A DNA stretch of 64,000 bases, from the NCBI GenBank assembly GCA_958510825.1, contig OY294047.1:50079365-50143364 (forward strand), given 5' to 3'. The notes under the pieces were generated by a model. That model saw only the letters and a program-made list of their open reading frames with translations. It made no database searches and was not told the origin of the DNA. The position numbers and the translations under genes were made by a program. Position 1 is the first letter of the stretch, and each line of letters starts with the position of its first letter. Origin of the DNA: Brachypterus glaber (lineage: Eukaryota > Arthropoda > Insecta > Coleoptera > Kateretidae). Below, in pieces: positions 36,041 to 47,360 of the stretch.

Positions 36041-36083
36041 AATACAATATATTTTTGGTTTATTATTTCGATTTTAAGCTCAC

Positions 36084-36189
36084 CTTAAAAACCAATATTC
36101 TTGTAAACAAAGCAGCAAATTGGAATGTTGTTATAATAAAATCCACAAGCATGCACTGTCGACTACATTCTTTTAGTTTTTGTATAAAA
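36084..36189 (-). CDS. Odorant receptor exon 2
   Basis: Acceptor TTCTTTTTTAG (ends 36190) and donor GTGAGC (from 36083) bound 106 nt. Joined to the two bases left by exon 1 the first codon becomes AAT (Asn), and the frame continues FIQKLKECSRQCMLVDFI, then ITTFQFAALFTRILVFK. The pattern FIxxLxxC...MLVxF...QFAALF is the usual odorant-receptor segment after the REIVNLHVDL block of exon 1. It ends in phase 0. Confidence 0.85.
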
Positions 36190-37831
36190 CTAAAAAAGAA
36201 AGTAAAAAGTATAACAAAATATAGTATTCTATAAAATAACTTTAACATATGACGTGTATTTTAAACTCTAATATTAATAATTCACTATTAAAAAATTAAA
36301 CTAGATTTATCTGTTTGAGTTTCATAATTACGTTTGTTGTTTCTGTTTGGGTGTTATAATAAGCTTTATTGTAAAACGACTTACGTTGTTCTATTATTTA
36401 TTGTAAAATAGTTCTGAGGATTTTTTTGTTAATTTGTTCATCTCGTAAAAACAACAAATAAACATTATTTGAAATTTCTAAAAATTCTGGTTTCTGTACA
36501 CTCAGAAAATGTCATTGTAATTTTAATACTAAACTTTTGATATTGATTACTTTACTTGTGATATTAGTGATATTAAATACTACAATGTGTGTATTATATA
36601 CAATATGTTGTTATACTACCACATCACAACAACAATACTATCATATTATAATTAAAATTACTGTAACATATGGTTAAAGCATATCACACTTATACATAGT
36701 ATGGTATACGTTGAGTTGTTGTTAAGTTTTATTACTGAATCTAGTTTCAAATATGTTACAGTATAAAGAAAAATTTACTTTCAGGAAAATAATACCAAAA
36801 TTTTGATAAGTAGGTAATAATATAAAGATTCTAACCTCACACACAATTACACACTGAAAAAATAATCGATCCTTTTTTTACTCTCCTCTGTATTATTACT
36901 AATCAAAATTTTGGTATTATTTACCGATTATTATTTTATTAAAAACTGTAACATACTTTAAACTAGATCAATAACACAACAACTACAACTTAATATGTGT
37001 GATATAATTTAGCAAATGTTACAGTATTAAAAAACACATATTGCTTGGGGATCCAAATGTACCAGCACTCTATGTTAGTATGACAACATATTGTATACAA
37101 TACACACATTGTAGTATTTAATATCACAAGTAAAGTATCAAATACCAATGGTGGCGATATAAATAAAAAATATTTATTAACAAATAACATTCAGTATCTA
37201 AAGATCTAAAAAACTGCTAAAATTGTTATAAAATATCAATAAATATATATGTTTTGTGTGGGATTTTGGGCTATGTTTAATTTTGTGTCAACTATCCGAT
37301 AGTCCAGTTACTCTTGGGTAAGTTCCAAACACTAGAAGTGCAGGAGCTTAGCTGGCACGTTGAAAGCATTTGAGACACCTCTACAGAGCTCTGTACACCA
37401 AAGTACATATTAATTTTTCCTCATTAATTTTTATTCAAAATTACTATAAAAATACACTTGACATGAAAAGTTTGTAATTATTATGAATTTGTAATTATAA
37501 AAAAAACAAATGAAATAATTTAAGTTTAATAAAGTGCATTGTTATCAATTAACAACACCGCGCACGGCAGTGTATCTATGAAAAAATTTAAACAAGATTA
37601 CAAAAGATGAGTAATAAAAATGAGTTATAAAGATGAGTCATAAAGATGACAAAAGATGAGATAACTCTTTCCATAAGACATTTGGTCCACTCGTCCATTT
37701 CTAAACTCGCTTGTTTTCCAAACATTGACGCATTCTCCAAAATTTTTATAATTATTTTCTCCAATATATTATTCTAACGCACAGTTACGTCAAATTTTAT
37801 TTAAGGGGAATATCCTATGTGTTATACTTAC
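36190..37831 (-). other. Odorant receptor intron 1, with foldback repeat
   Basis: The intron runs GTAAGTAT to TTTTTTAG. It holds a foldback at about 36530-37150: GATTACTTTACTTGTGATAT and ATACTACAATGTGTGTAT pair with their complements near 37085-37140, and ACCAAAATTTTGATAA near 36792 pairs with CAAAATTTTGGT near 36905. Confidence 0.7.
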
Positions 37832-38604
37832 TTTATGAGATCTACATGAAGATTAACAATTTCTCGTATAAACAAAAAATACGCTGTTTTTTCGCAGACT
37901 TTAAACCGTTTTTCCAGACTTTTCACATATTTTTCATTATTGTTAATAAAATACTGAATTATTTTGGTTTGACCCAATGCAAACGTCGTTAAGGATATCA
38001 TGATTATTTTAGCATAAAAATAAAAGAACATGGTAATAAACAAAAAGTAAGCCTGTGAAAAATAAAGTTGATAATAATATTTTTCCCTGTCCAGGTTGAA
38101 TATCCATTGTGGAAAAATCAGTGGTTTTTCTTCTTCGGGAAGATTTTCATGGATAATTTTTGCCACGGGTAATAGTGAGCCGGCTCCCAGTGTAAATGCA
38201 ATAATAATCTTGTTTAAAGTAAAATTATAGTTGCTGTAATACTGGAATATATTTTGGATATTCTGATCAGCTTTTAGAATAAATTGCTCCTTTTCTAAAA
38301 CATATTGCACAATTTCTTGACCTTCCTTACGTGTTGTTTTCATAACTGTGTAAAACAAGCTAATATAAAGCAGAGAAATGCTTAGGTTTTCTGTTAAAAC
38401 GGTTCTTTGGTGTATTACAAGAGGTATGTTGATTACAAGGCAAATCATATTTACTATAAAAAATCCAAAAGTTATAAATTTATGAAGTTTATAAAATTTT
38501 GAAAATATTGTTGTCACTGATTCTTGCTCAAATTCCCATAGGCCACATACTATCATTATCAGTTTTATTATTTTTAATTGATTTATATTTTCAGTTGAAT
38601 CCAT
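37832..38604 (-). CDS. Insect odorant receptor, first exon (N-terminal 257 residues)
   Basis: Odorant receptors (7tm_6 family) form ligand-gated cation channels with the co-receptor Orco in sensory dendrites. The true ATG is at 38604-38602 (MDSTENINQL, purine at -3); codons further upstream do not begin with ATG. Hydrophobic segments at about residues 43-65, 74-88, 131-150 and 181-205 give TM1-TM4. PQWIFN (165-170) and the closing charged REIVNLHVDL block are family-like. The exon ends in phase 2 before GTAAGTAT at 37831. With exons 2 and 3 the receptor reaches 327 residues, short of the usual 380-420 because the C-terminal exon is missing or not recognised. Subfamily not assigned. Confidence 0.9.
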
Positions 38605-38774
38605 TTCTTTATTTTTGTTACTCAAGTTGTACTACCAATGGAAGTTTAAGAACATGTGAAACAAATACTTTAAGTCAAACTCTAATAATTGTATAGCAAT
38701 TTTCTATACCTAATTCATTTTCTTTGATGTTTTTAAAAGATAATTATCTTAATTATCAAATTAAATTTTCTTCA

Positions 38775-38850
38775 ATAAAATCCATTTTAAAAGTTAATGT
38801 ATCAATCTTATCAAATGCTTTTTCCCAGTCAATTAAACCAGATTAAGTAA
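38775..38850 (-). pseudogene. LINE reverse-transcriptase scrap
   Basis: The minus strand translates as GLIDWEKAFDKIDTL, the conserved DxxKAFD region around the first catalytic aspartate of non-LTR retrotransposon reverse transcriptases. Flanks carry no further RT motifs, so this is a short relic. Confidence 0.6.
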
Positions 38851-38880
38851 ACGTGCATTTTAGTCTTAACGACAAGGAAG

Positions 38881-38985
38881 GCAAGATTTATAAATTTATG
38901 GAGTTTATAAGATTTTAAAAATATTTTGGTAACTGAATCTTGCTCAGATTATATTATTTTGGTTTATATTTTCTACTGTATCCAT
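38881..38985 (-). pseudogene. Broken duplicate of the odorant receptor N-terminus
   Basis: The minus strand from the ATG at 38985 reads MDTVENINQN, close to MDSTENINQL of the gene at 38604. A deletion of about 60 bp relative to the gene then brings in a TGA stop. The following bases, in another frame, encode DSVTKIFLKSYKLHKFI, matching ESVTTIFSKFYKLHKFI. The copy ends soon after. It is a tandem duplicate fragment about 380 bp upstream of the intact start. Confidence 0.82.
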
Positions 38986-39039
38986 TTTTAAGATTGGAAA
39001 TAAAGAAAGTCGCTAAGTCCTGGTATTCATTGTGACCTC

Positions 39040-39420
39040 ATAAACAGTGTATACTTTTTTAAGAAACTTGATGCCCCTACAAAAAAAAAATTGGCTCCCA
39101 AAAAAATACCCTCATGAAAAAAATGGAGCCCCAAAACCAAAAATTACCTTCAAGGAAAAAAGCTTTGTCTATGACGGTTTCTACCAAACTTGACGCCCTT
39201 CAAAAAAAAATGGTGCCCCAAAAGATATCTTTAAGAAAAAAAGCTTTGTCCCTGACGGTTTCTACCAAACTTGGCGCCTCTGCAAAACAAATTTGCGCCC
39301 CAAAGGTAGGTGACATAAAAAATACCAGGGGGGTTCAGCGAAAACGCCAAGGGGGACTTAAACCACGGCCAGGGGGGCTTAGTCCCCTGCCCCCCCCCCC
39401 CCCCCCCAATTACTGCCCTG
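39040..39420 (+). repeat. GC-mixed dispersed repeat with CCCTGACGG blocks
   Basis: It contains an internal ~100-bp duplication (AAAAAGCTTTGTC, GACGGTTTCTACCAAACTTG). The same order (CCCTGACGG, ATTGGAGCCCCAAAA, AGGTAGGTGACTTAAAAAAT, GGCCAGGGGGG) occurs at 47050-47330. The 107-residue open frame across it is repeat-derived. Confidence 0.6.
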
Positions 39421-39589
39421 TGTATTACACCACATAGTAGGAGTTTTTAAATAAAATGTAGCTACTGTAAGAGAAAATTTGTATTCAGTACAAAATACGG
39501 TCAAAAGTGTTAAAATTTGTACATAAAGTTGTATGGTTCAGGAAAAAAGCATGTCTATTCAAAAATACTAAGGTTTTTTTATTTTTGTC

Positions 39590-40175
39590 TATATTTCAGA
39601 ATTTTATCTATTTTTTGAAAAAATTTGTTCTCAAATAACATTTTTGTTTGCCAATTATAAAAGTAGACCACTATATTAAAATTTTATATTAAATTCAAAA
39701 TTAGCAAATGCTGAACATATCTTGTTGTCAGTTTGTTTTTTCAACTTTTTTTTGAAAAATGGCAGTTTTTGACTATTTTGGCTTAAGGAAATAAAAAATA
39801 GCCCATTTGAATGAAATATGTTTAAATCCGAATTTCTTTTGGTATTTCATTTTTTTTATTGAAATTATTTTTTCAAAATATATAATTTTAGAATTTTATC
39901 TATTTTTTGAAAAATTTGTTCTCAAATAACATTTTTGTTTGTCAAGTATAAAAGTAGACCACTGTATTAAAATTTGATATTAAAGTCAAACGTATCAAAC
40001 CAGATATGAAATGCTGAACACTTCTTGTTTTCAGTTTGTTTTTTCAATTTATTTTTTTTTTTTTTGAAAAATGGGATTTTTTGACTATTTACGCTTAAGG
40101 AAACAAAAAATAGCGCATTTGAACGATATATTTTTAAATCCAAATTTCGTTTTGTTATGTCATTTTAGGGTTAGG
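39590..40175. repeat. Direct tandem duplication, ~293-bp unit, two copies
   Basis: AATTTTATCTATTTTTTGAA, TTTGTTCTCAAATAACATTT and AAAAGTAGACCACT occur at about 39600-39680 and again at about 39890-39965. Both are followed by a TGCTGAACA, CAGTTTGTTTTTTCAA and TTTTTGACTATTT series. Confidence 0.75.
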
Positions 40176-40435
40176 TCCTTCATTTTTCTTACGGAAATTA
40201 TTTTTTCAAAATATTTTACTTTTCCCGGCCTTTTTCAAAATGTTCTACAAAACAGCAACTGGTGGCAAATTCAATGTACCGATTAAAAAGTTGCTTTTAA
40301 AAATACGTGCTTGAAATTGCAAATCAATACAAAAGTCCACACATTGGACGTTAATGCTATTGTAACTTTTTTCTTTTGCTTGAATATGTTTTATTAGGTT
40401 ACTGAAAATCGCACTGTGCGATTCGCTCATCTATA

Positions 40436-40615
40436 CACTGATGAAAAAAAATACCCGTCGACCGTGTAGACCTGAATTGACAGGAATTCGTGTTAAATTG
40501 TGTAAAAATGTATATGTTTAACAAAGTTATTTGTAAAATTTACACAATTTTACACATTTTAACACATGTCCGTGTCAATTCAGGTCTACACTGTCTAAAA
40601 ATGTTTTGATCAGTG
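40436..40615. mobile_element. 180-bp Tc1/mariner-like MITE
   Basis: Ends CACTGATGAAAAAAAATA and (complement) CACTGATCAAAACATTTT are flanked by TA on both sides. Inner arms GTGTAGACCTGAATTGACA pair strongly. A further left-type end, TACACTGATAAAAAGAATTTG-like, is seen at about 41606. Confidence 0.8.
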
Positions 40616-40929
40616 TACTTTTTATATGGGTACTATGAAATGTCGGGTAACTTTTCAGATGAATTTAAGTCACTTGGTTTTTATTTTTAATTAGGTTCTT
40701 TCATAACGTGTTTATTGATTTCTGTTGCCACGGGTTGAAAAAATTTTTTTTTCTGTAATTTTATTTCTCTCATATTTTCCAAAATATTAATCTGAGGGCC
40801 TATATTTTTGAAATCACCGTGTCGAGATCTATCGACATCAATTTTTGTCTTTTTCACGACCTAGGAAGTGACGACAAGGGACTGAATTTTTTGAAAAACA
40901 AAGAAAATCTTCTGATTGAAACGAAATAC

Positions 40930-41285
40930 TGGGGTTTTTAGTTTTTATACTAGATTTAGATTCAAATTCTTTATTGGCTACATTATGATTTACATTTTTG
41001 GCAAGTCAAATACATGATTTAAAAATATATAAATACAAATACATATACAAAATATAGTATCACAGTTTAAAACATATATCTAATACATTACAAATATTAC
41101 AATTACAAAATACTTTAAACAAGGAAGAAACAATGATATTCCTCACCCGAATAAAAGAATGAAGCAGCAGGATTTTTTTTATATGTACCTTAAATTTTTT
41201 ATATTCATGGTTTTTGAAATAAATAGGCAAAACATTGTAAAGCTTCATATTTAATGAGTTTGTTGATACCCTGGAAAGTCTGTAA
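40930..41285 (-). pseudogene. LINE 3' end (C-terminal tail of reverse transcriptase ORF)
   Basis: Minus-strand translation RLSRVSTNSLNMKLYNVLPI followed by YFKNHEYKKFKVHIKKIL has the shape of the tail of Jockey/RTE-like ORF2 proteins (LKxYNxLPxxIKNxxxxxFK). A TTTAGATTCAAATTCTTTAT segment lies further 3'. The upstream part is replaced by a MITE end, so this is a fragment. Confidence 0.6.
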
Positions 41286-41287
41286 AG

Positions 41288-41338
41288 TCCAAAATGATCA
41301 AGATTTGCGTTACGTAATACTTGCACGTTCCCTTAGTG
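41288..41338 (-). mobile_element. Single end of GGGAACGTTCAAG MITE family, fused to a LINE tail
   Basis: GTCCAAAATGATCAAGATTT then GCGTTACGTAATACTTGCAC, GTTCCCTTAG. The element sequence abuts LINE coding sequence directly at about 41285. Confidence 0.65.
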
Positions 41339-41861
41339 ACTTCATGACTTGTTTATTTGAAAACGTGTTGCAAAATGTGGTTTTGCTTAAATCTTTTTAT
41401 TTTTAGGAAAGCCATTGTGTCACGAGTAAAATTCCAAAACCATTGTGGACTTTTCAACAAAAAGTATTCATGATTTGCATTTGTTTATTTCGCTTTCATG
41501 TCCTTCTAGAATCAACTCAATAAGGTTATAAAGATTTCCAGAGGAAAATCTTATTTTTAAAAGAAAAACTGACCAGCTCTAGTGTGTTCTTTTTTCTTTT
41601 CTCATACACTGATAAAAAGAATTTGTTTGGATGATTATGGCCAATTCAATTATTTGGTTGTAAACTGATAGAACAGTTTATTTGTGTTAACAAAATATTT
41701 GGTTGGATATGGTCAGTTGAATAATTTGACAAATTATTTGACAAATAAATTTTATTTCTGTCAAATAAACTATTTTTTCCCATTAATTAATCATTTTGAA
41801 ATTAAAATATTCGTTTACATGACCTAAATATTTATTTGACTCAAATAAAATTTGTTACTAA

Positions 41862-42020
41862 CAACTAAATGAAATAATTAAAATTAATGAAATAGTTAAG
41901 AAATAAATGAAATAAATGAAATAAATTAAATAAATGAAATAAATGAAATAAATGAAATAAATTAAATAAATTAAATAAATGAAATAACTGAAATAAATGA
42001 GATAAATGAAATAAATATAA
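41862..42020. repeat. AAATGAAATA minisatellite
   Basis: About 14 imperfect 10-bp units of AAATGAAATA / AAATTAAATA directly precede the MITE at 42027. Confidence 0.88.
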
Positions 42021-42026
42021 GGATAA

Positions 42027-42264
42027 GGGAACGTTCAAGTATTACGTAACGCAAATTGTACCAAAATGCATATATTTCATACTCCGGTTCTCGCGTTATT
42101 ATAGATTATAGAGATTTCATATTTTGGCTAGCCCCCCTAATAGAGGGTGTGTTAGGGGGGTAGCCAAAATATGAAATCTCTACAGCCTTGAATAACGCGA
42201 AAACCGAGGTATGAAGTGTATGAATTTTGGTACATTTTGCGTTACGTAATACTTGAACGTTCCC
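42027..42264. mobile_element. Complete foldback MITE, GGGAACGTTCAAG family, TAA duplication
   Basis: GGGAACGTTCAAGTATTACG and its reverse complement bound 238 bp that pair over nearly the whole length (CGCGTTATT, GAGATTTCATATTTTGGCTA). TAA flanks each side (42024-42026, 42265-42267). The loop is a short C-rich/G-rich patch near 42130-42165. Confidence 0.9.
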
Positions 42265-42379
42265 TAAGCTGTTTATAAATAAAACTGTATCATAAATAAC
42301 TATTTGAGTATTATAACACATTTCTCAGCAAAAACGTCCTTATAATATTTTATGTACATAAAAGTAACATTCTTTTGAA

Positions 42380-43430
42380 ATGTACAGTATTTTTTTTTTG
42401 TATTTTTTGTATATGGCCCTCTGGGCTGGAATAAAGGATTATTATTATAAAAATTTGACTAATCTTCACTTCCAGTACCTAATTTTCCCATTCGCCTTTA
42501 ATTTAATCACACACGAGCTAAATTTTTCTCTTTATGAGGCGCTAAAAGTGCATGAAAAAGAAATATGTGACTATGACACCCTTTTATCGGCTAATTATCA
42601 TATTAAATTCATGTGAACGTCGGGCTGTTAAATTTATAGCCAGCTATAACAAAATTTAATATATTTAATGCAACATAGTATATGCTTTTATTGTTCGCAT
42701 ATTTTATTATATCACGTTACATACATTGGTCTAATAATAACAATAAAATCTTAAAATTTTACTTGCCATTTATATTTTTTCGTTAAAAATACTCTTTCAT
42801 TTTTGTTAATTATCTAAAAAATTATAATTCCAATAATATTTTTCCAAGTAAATTTCTTATCTATACCTAACCCTAGAAATTTTAATTTGTATTTTCAATT
42901 ATTATCATACCTTGGGGATAATATAGCTGTTCATGAGTTCATGAGCGTAGCATAAATTCAGCACTGATTAGAAGTGACCGCAAGATGGCTGTCCTTTTGT
43001 TAGTCTGTCCATCCGTCCAGGGAACCTATTCTTGATTTTCGAGGAGTAGAACAACTGATAAAACGAGTCTGATGCTGTGATAATACTCTATTGGTTTCAT
43101 CACTATGCGTAATATTCTAAGCATTTTTCTGTCAGTTGTTCTACTGCCCGAAAATGAAGAATACTTTACCAGATGTGTGTCACGTTTTTTGTGGGTACGA
43201 TAACTCAAGAAGGAAATATGCAATCTATATTAAATGTTTTTGAAAAAACCAGGTCCATGAGAGAAAGAACCCTATTGTTACTGAAAATAAAAAAGTTTTT
43301 GTTGGTGCAAGTTTTTAAAAAAATATAAAAAGTCAGATAAAACATTTTATTTATTAAAATAAATATTAACATTAATTCATAAACAAAATAGTTAGCTAAC
43401 TTTAAAACATGAAATTTAGTATGGATGCAA
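42380..43430. other. Non-coding; one degenerate GATAACTCAAG repeat
   Basis: Nothing gene-like. CTGTCCATCCGTCC near 43005 and ACGATAACTCAAGAAGG near 43197 belong to the dispersed repeat seen at 6100-6710. In between, TTCTACTGCCCGAAAATGAA and its inverse near 43035 (TTTCGAGGAGTAGAAC) form an imperfect palindrome. Confidence 0.45.
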
Positions 43431-43439
43431 CAAGATCAC

Positions 43440-44231
43440 CCAGGTAGCAAAATAACATGACATTCACGTAAAAGCCACGTTAATATGTGACATGTGATGT
43501 TAAGATTGTAGTCTCATTTAACAAGAATGTAGCATGGTGGGGATGTCCTAAGTCCGCCCCCAATAACATCACACAATGACATCTCGAAAATAACGTGTAT
43601 GTGACATAAATCCACATTGCTGCGCTGTTATATCTAATATCTTATGGATGCTGTTACTGGTACTTTAATATTTAAATGATATCCTAAGATATTAGATTTT
43701 TCTAAATAAAACCATTAAAAACGCTATAACCCTATAAAAAAATAGGATTTAAAATCAATCAGTAATTGAAACAATCACAGATTGAAACAGATAGATTCTA
43801 AATACGAAATTGCAGATTAAGCGCAGAATATATTCCTTTAATCCATGTCCGTGGTCTTGAGAAGCCCGGCAGAGCCCCCTATCCATTGGAAATCGTATAA
43901 TGTGTATACAATTTCCTTATAATAATTTACTCTATAATAATAATAATAATAATTTCATGATCTTATATCGATTTTTTGCTTCGAACGTCGGTGAGAAGCA
44001 AAATAACATGACATTCACGTGAAAGCAACGTTAATATGTGGCATGCGATATATTCACAGCGTTGCTAAATATTTGTTATTATAACATGATTGTCACGTCT
44101 TATGTGTTACGTTGCAAATGTGATGTTAAATACATGTTATTTTTCAATATTATGTGATGTTATGATTTAGTTTAAAAATACACCCAAAAGTGATGTTAAT
44201 TTCTTGTAATATAACATCCCTTGCTACCTGG
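43440..44231. mobile_element. ~790-bp element with CCCAGGTAGCAA ends
   Basis: CCCAGGTAGCAA (left) and TTGCTACCTGGG (right) are perfect inverted termini. A ~60-bp block (GCAAAATAACATGACATTCA, ACGTTAATATGTG) occurs at 43447 and again, directly repeated, near 43997. No transposase. Target duplication not resolved. Confidence 0.7.
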
Positions 44232-44439
44232 GCAATGGACTCGCCTATCAAGGTGACAGTTCAAGGTCACATTACCTGTCAAATACTATCCATTGTGGAG
44301 AATATACATATCTTCATGGCTTGTTTATTCGTATGCTATATTTCGTGTTTAAAAAATTGTCGAAATATACTAAAATGAAAACATTTTTCTTTAAATAAAA
44401 CTAAAACGTTGAACTAAAAAATTAAAGTTGACTTTTTTT

Positions 44440-45450
44440 TACATTTGAACTAATGATATCGTTTTTTCTGTCTGACAACGTCACTTTAGTTTTCTCTACA
44501 GTCTTTAATCCTGAAACGGTAACCAAGCTTGGTATATGTCACCATGAATTCACTGCGACGCGTCGCGACGCCAGCAGGAACCAAACGTAAATGCGAAATG
44601 CATACGTGTATAGGTAGCCAGAAAGCAACAGGGGATATTAAAATATTGCCACATAAAGCTTAGATTAGTGGTTACAAACCTAATGAAGGCCGGACCGAGC
44701 CAGCCAGGGCCGAAGAAAAACTTTTTTTAGGGTCCCCCTTACCCTTAAAAAAAAATTGATAGCTAAAAAAAAGGTCCTAAAAGAAGAGCACTTTCTACTC
44801 AAAAAAGTTTTACTCCTGGCAGAAAATTTGCCGGTCCCCTGAATCCGGCCTTGAGTGTATCACAAGTGAAACTTAGCCAGTGACACTTACGTAAAAAATA
44901 GGTTAAGTAGTTTAAGCTTTAGATGGGAAGAAACATTCCATAAAACTGACATGGAATGTTTTACTCGGCTTTTTTTAAGTTTTTATTTTTCATGAGAGTA
45001 CTCGTCGGGTTTTTCATTTCCCAGGGCTAGTGAAGTCATGTGTTAATACATACGATTTAATTATTTTATTAGTTACTTCCGTTTCTCGGCGTTTTTTCGA
45101 AGAAAAATCTGTAAGAATATGTATTAGCTTTATCGACGTCAAATTAAATCACAACATAAGTGAAATGTATCATAATGAAATTCACAGCCTTAAGCTAAAT
45201 AATTAATAAGGTAACCTACAAAATTAAAGTCACGTTTCATATATTTTATAAGATTATTTTCAGCTCAGTGTTTATCGTAACCCCAGCCCTATCAAGTAGA
45301 GAATGCAGTGGTCCTTACCCAACCAATAGATACCAAATGAAGCATTTCAATTTAATTAATTTAATAAAAAACTTTAGAAAGGTCAGTATAACTTTTATAA
45401 TTTGCCTATCTCTACGCATAGAAGCAAAGGTTTTAAGATTATGTTTTTAC
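44440..45450. other. Non-coding, nothing recognised
   Basis: A CGACGCGTCGCGACG patch lies at about 44556. Frames of up to 86 codons are present but show no domain or splice-bounded coding character. Confidence 0.45.
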
Positions 45451-45461
45451 ATTATTTACAG

Positions 45462-45500
45462 CCCTGAAGAAGAAAAAAATATATATTTCCGAAACGTCGG
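45462..45500 (+). ncRNA. Hammerhead-like motif, retroelement end
   Basis: CC + CTGAAGA (45464-45470), a hairpin GAAA / TTTC with an AT loop, then GAAAC (45491-45495) GTCGG. This matches the 3' motif of the Penelope copy at 32868. No GIY-YIG frame is detectable upstream, so it is probably a heavily truncated insertion. Confidence 0.45.
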
Positions 45501-45763
45501 CAATCTAAAAATTGTTTTGATAACCTAAGTCGCCGTCCCACATCCCACAAAAAAAAACCACTACAAATATGTATTAGGTTTTCCGGTCAGCCGGTTTGCC
45601 CGGGAACATTTTCATGAACTTGAGAACGCTTTAAGATATAAACTTAAAGTTTGGACTATAAGTTCCTAATAAAAAGTTCTCTGCTGTGTTTTTTTTTTTT
45701 TGGAAAAAGTTGAAGTGATGCTAAAGGAGTAAAAAGTATGACTTTTTTTGAAAGCTTGCTTAA

Positions 45764-45970
45764 CACGTTCGCTACCGGCATAGTCAATGACGAGAGCCCG
45801 CCTGGCGGGCTCCCTGTAGACTTAAATATAAGTAAAACATAATTTTAAAGCCTAAACATTCCTCTGAAAAATTAAATTAAATTCACTTTCCAATCTCTAC
45901 TAATAAAGCGGGAAATTAATTTTGAACGCGACCGCTACATTCTATACCATTTTCGTCGGCAGCGAACGTG
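45764..45970. mobile_element. 207-bp piggyBac-like MITE at TTAA
   Basis: TTAA flanks both sides (45760-45763, 45971-45974). The ends are CACGTTCGCTACCGGC and (complement) CACGTTCGCTGCCGAC. A GC-rich hairpin GAGCCCGCC / GGCGGGCTC lies near the left. TTAA duplication is diagnostic for piggyBac-type transposition. Confidence 0.88.
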
Positions 45971-46036
45971 TTAATATTGGTCATATGGCAATAATTATTA
46001 TTTCAAACAGTTTATTTTTTTTTAAATAATCAAAAA

Positions 46037-46365
46037 ATAGTTATTTATGGTACTAGTGGGTAAAGTAAGATATTGCCCCTGCGAGGCGTCAGCCAAGCAG
46101 GTTAATTTTCGAGAGGGCAATATCGGTTTACCCCTGAGTGCCATACAAGGTTTTATCCAATAAATAGCTTAGGAATTCATATTTTTATTAAAAATTTTAA
46201 TGATATTTACAAGAAAATAATTTGACAAGTGACAGTTGAGTGGGTAAAATAAATAATTATCCACTCAATAAAGTAAAAGCCTTACGGGGGTTATTATTGA
46301 GTTTATCTATTTAAAATAAAGCTGGTAATTGTCTCATTATCTGTATGTATTGGATAAAATAATTT
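46037..46365 (+). repeat. AGTTATTTATGGTACTAG repeat, copy 3
   Basis: Same ~330-bp unit as 5365-5698, with the same start and the same breakpoint at TGTATTGGATAAAATA, though the flanks differ. Confidence 0.78.
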
Positions 46366-46649
46366 TATTTTACTTTTATTTCTTGTAATTTGCACAAAAA
46401 TATCCCCTAGGACCTTCTGTCCTAAAACCTACAGTAATATCACTTATGTTAATGTTTACAGCATTCCCACCACTCAAACATACCCACAATCTACTACGAC
46501 ACAGGCATATCTTCAGGATTTCAATTGCTTATTCCGTAAATGTGACAAATTTACATAATTTTGAACAGTTGGACACAAATTTTCAAAGGGTAACGACATG
46601 GCAACACAGCAATCATGACAAAGTTTTCAATTTTTAGCAGTTGCAAAAT

Positions 46650-46775
46650 TTTAGGCAAGTCGGCAAATCCTCAAATGGTGAGAAATGTAAAAAAACATTG
46701 TCATTTGTTTTGACTTATCCGCTAAGATTTCAATACTTCGGCACTCTTAGTAGCACTGTGCCGATGTAAAAAAAA
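46650..46775 (+). repeat. Right end of the CATCGGCACT-hairpin repeat
   Basis: AAGATTTCAATACTTCGGCA, CTCTTAGTAGCACT and GTGCCGATGT match 2905-2955. Confidence 0.65.
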
Positions 46776-47049
46776 CTTTTTAATAATTTCGTTTTTCAAC
46801 ATTTTTAAATTATTTATATGAACTACAAGTAAGGTATTTTTTAGTTTTTAGTTTTTAGCAGCAGTAGTTTAATTGATGAAACAATCTAATGAATTTAAAT
46901 TAATCAAAAGTTTAAAATAATTGGAAACATTGACTTGCAAAGTTCATTCAGTATTGTTAAATGTTCAATCTGAATGTTCTAATTTGTAGATTGGCTTGCC
47001 GAGAGAAAATGTGAATTAAACAAGCCTTGAAGATATTTAGTGTTATGCA

Positions 47050-47330
47050 CTTTCAGGGCCGTAACCAAAAAAATCTAGGGGGGCTCAGCCCCAGGGCAGC
47101 CTCAAAAAAAGCAGTTTTTTCCCTGACGGCGCCCCTAAAAAAAAAATTGGAGCCCCAAAAATTACCTTTAGGAAAAAAGCTTGTTCCCTGACTGTTTCTA
47201 CCAGACTTGGCACCCCTGCAAAAAAAATGCCGCCCAAAGGTAGGTGACTTAAAAAATACCAGCGGGGGCCCAGCGAAATCGCCAGTGGGGGCTCAAACTA
47301 AGGCCAGGGGGGGTTAAGCAGAATGGGAGC
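47050..47330 (+). repeat. CCCTGACGG dispersed repeat, second copy
   Basis: Block order matches 39040-39420; GC content is raised relative to flanks. Confidence 0.6.
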
Positions 47331-47360
47331 GTCTACATGACAAACCTAAAAGCCAATCTA

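Noticed and set aside
39114..39437. 107-codon lysine/proline-rich frame
   Set aside because: Repeat-derived: an internal duplication and a second copy of the repeat at 47050-47330; proline run comes from a C-run.
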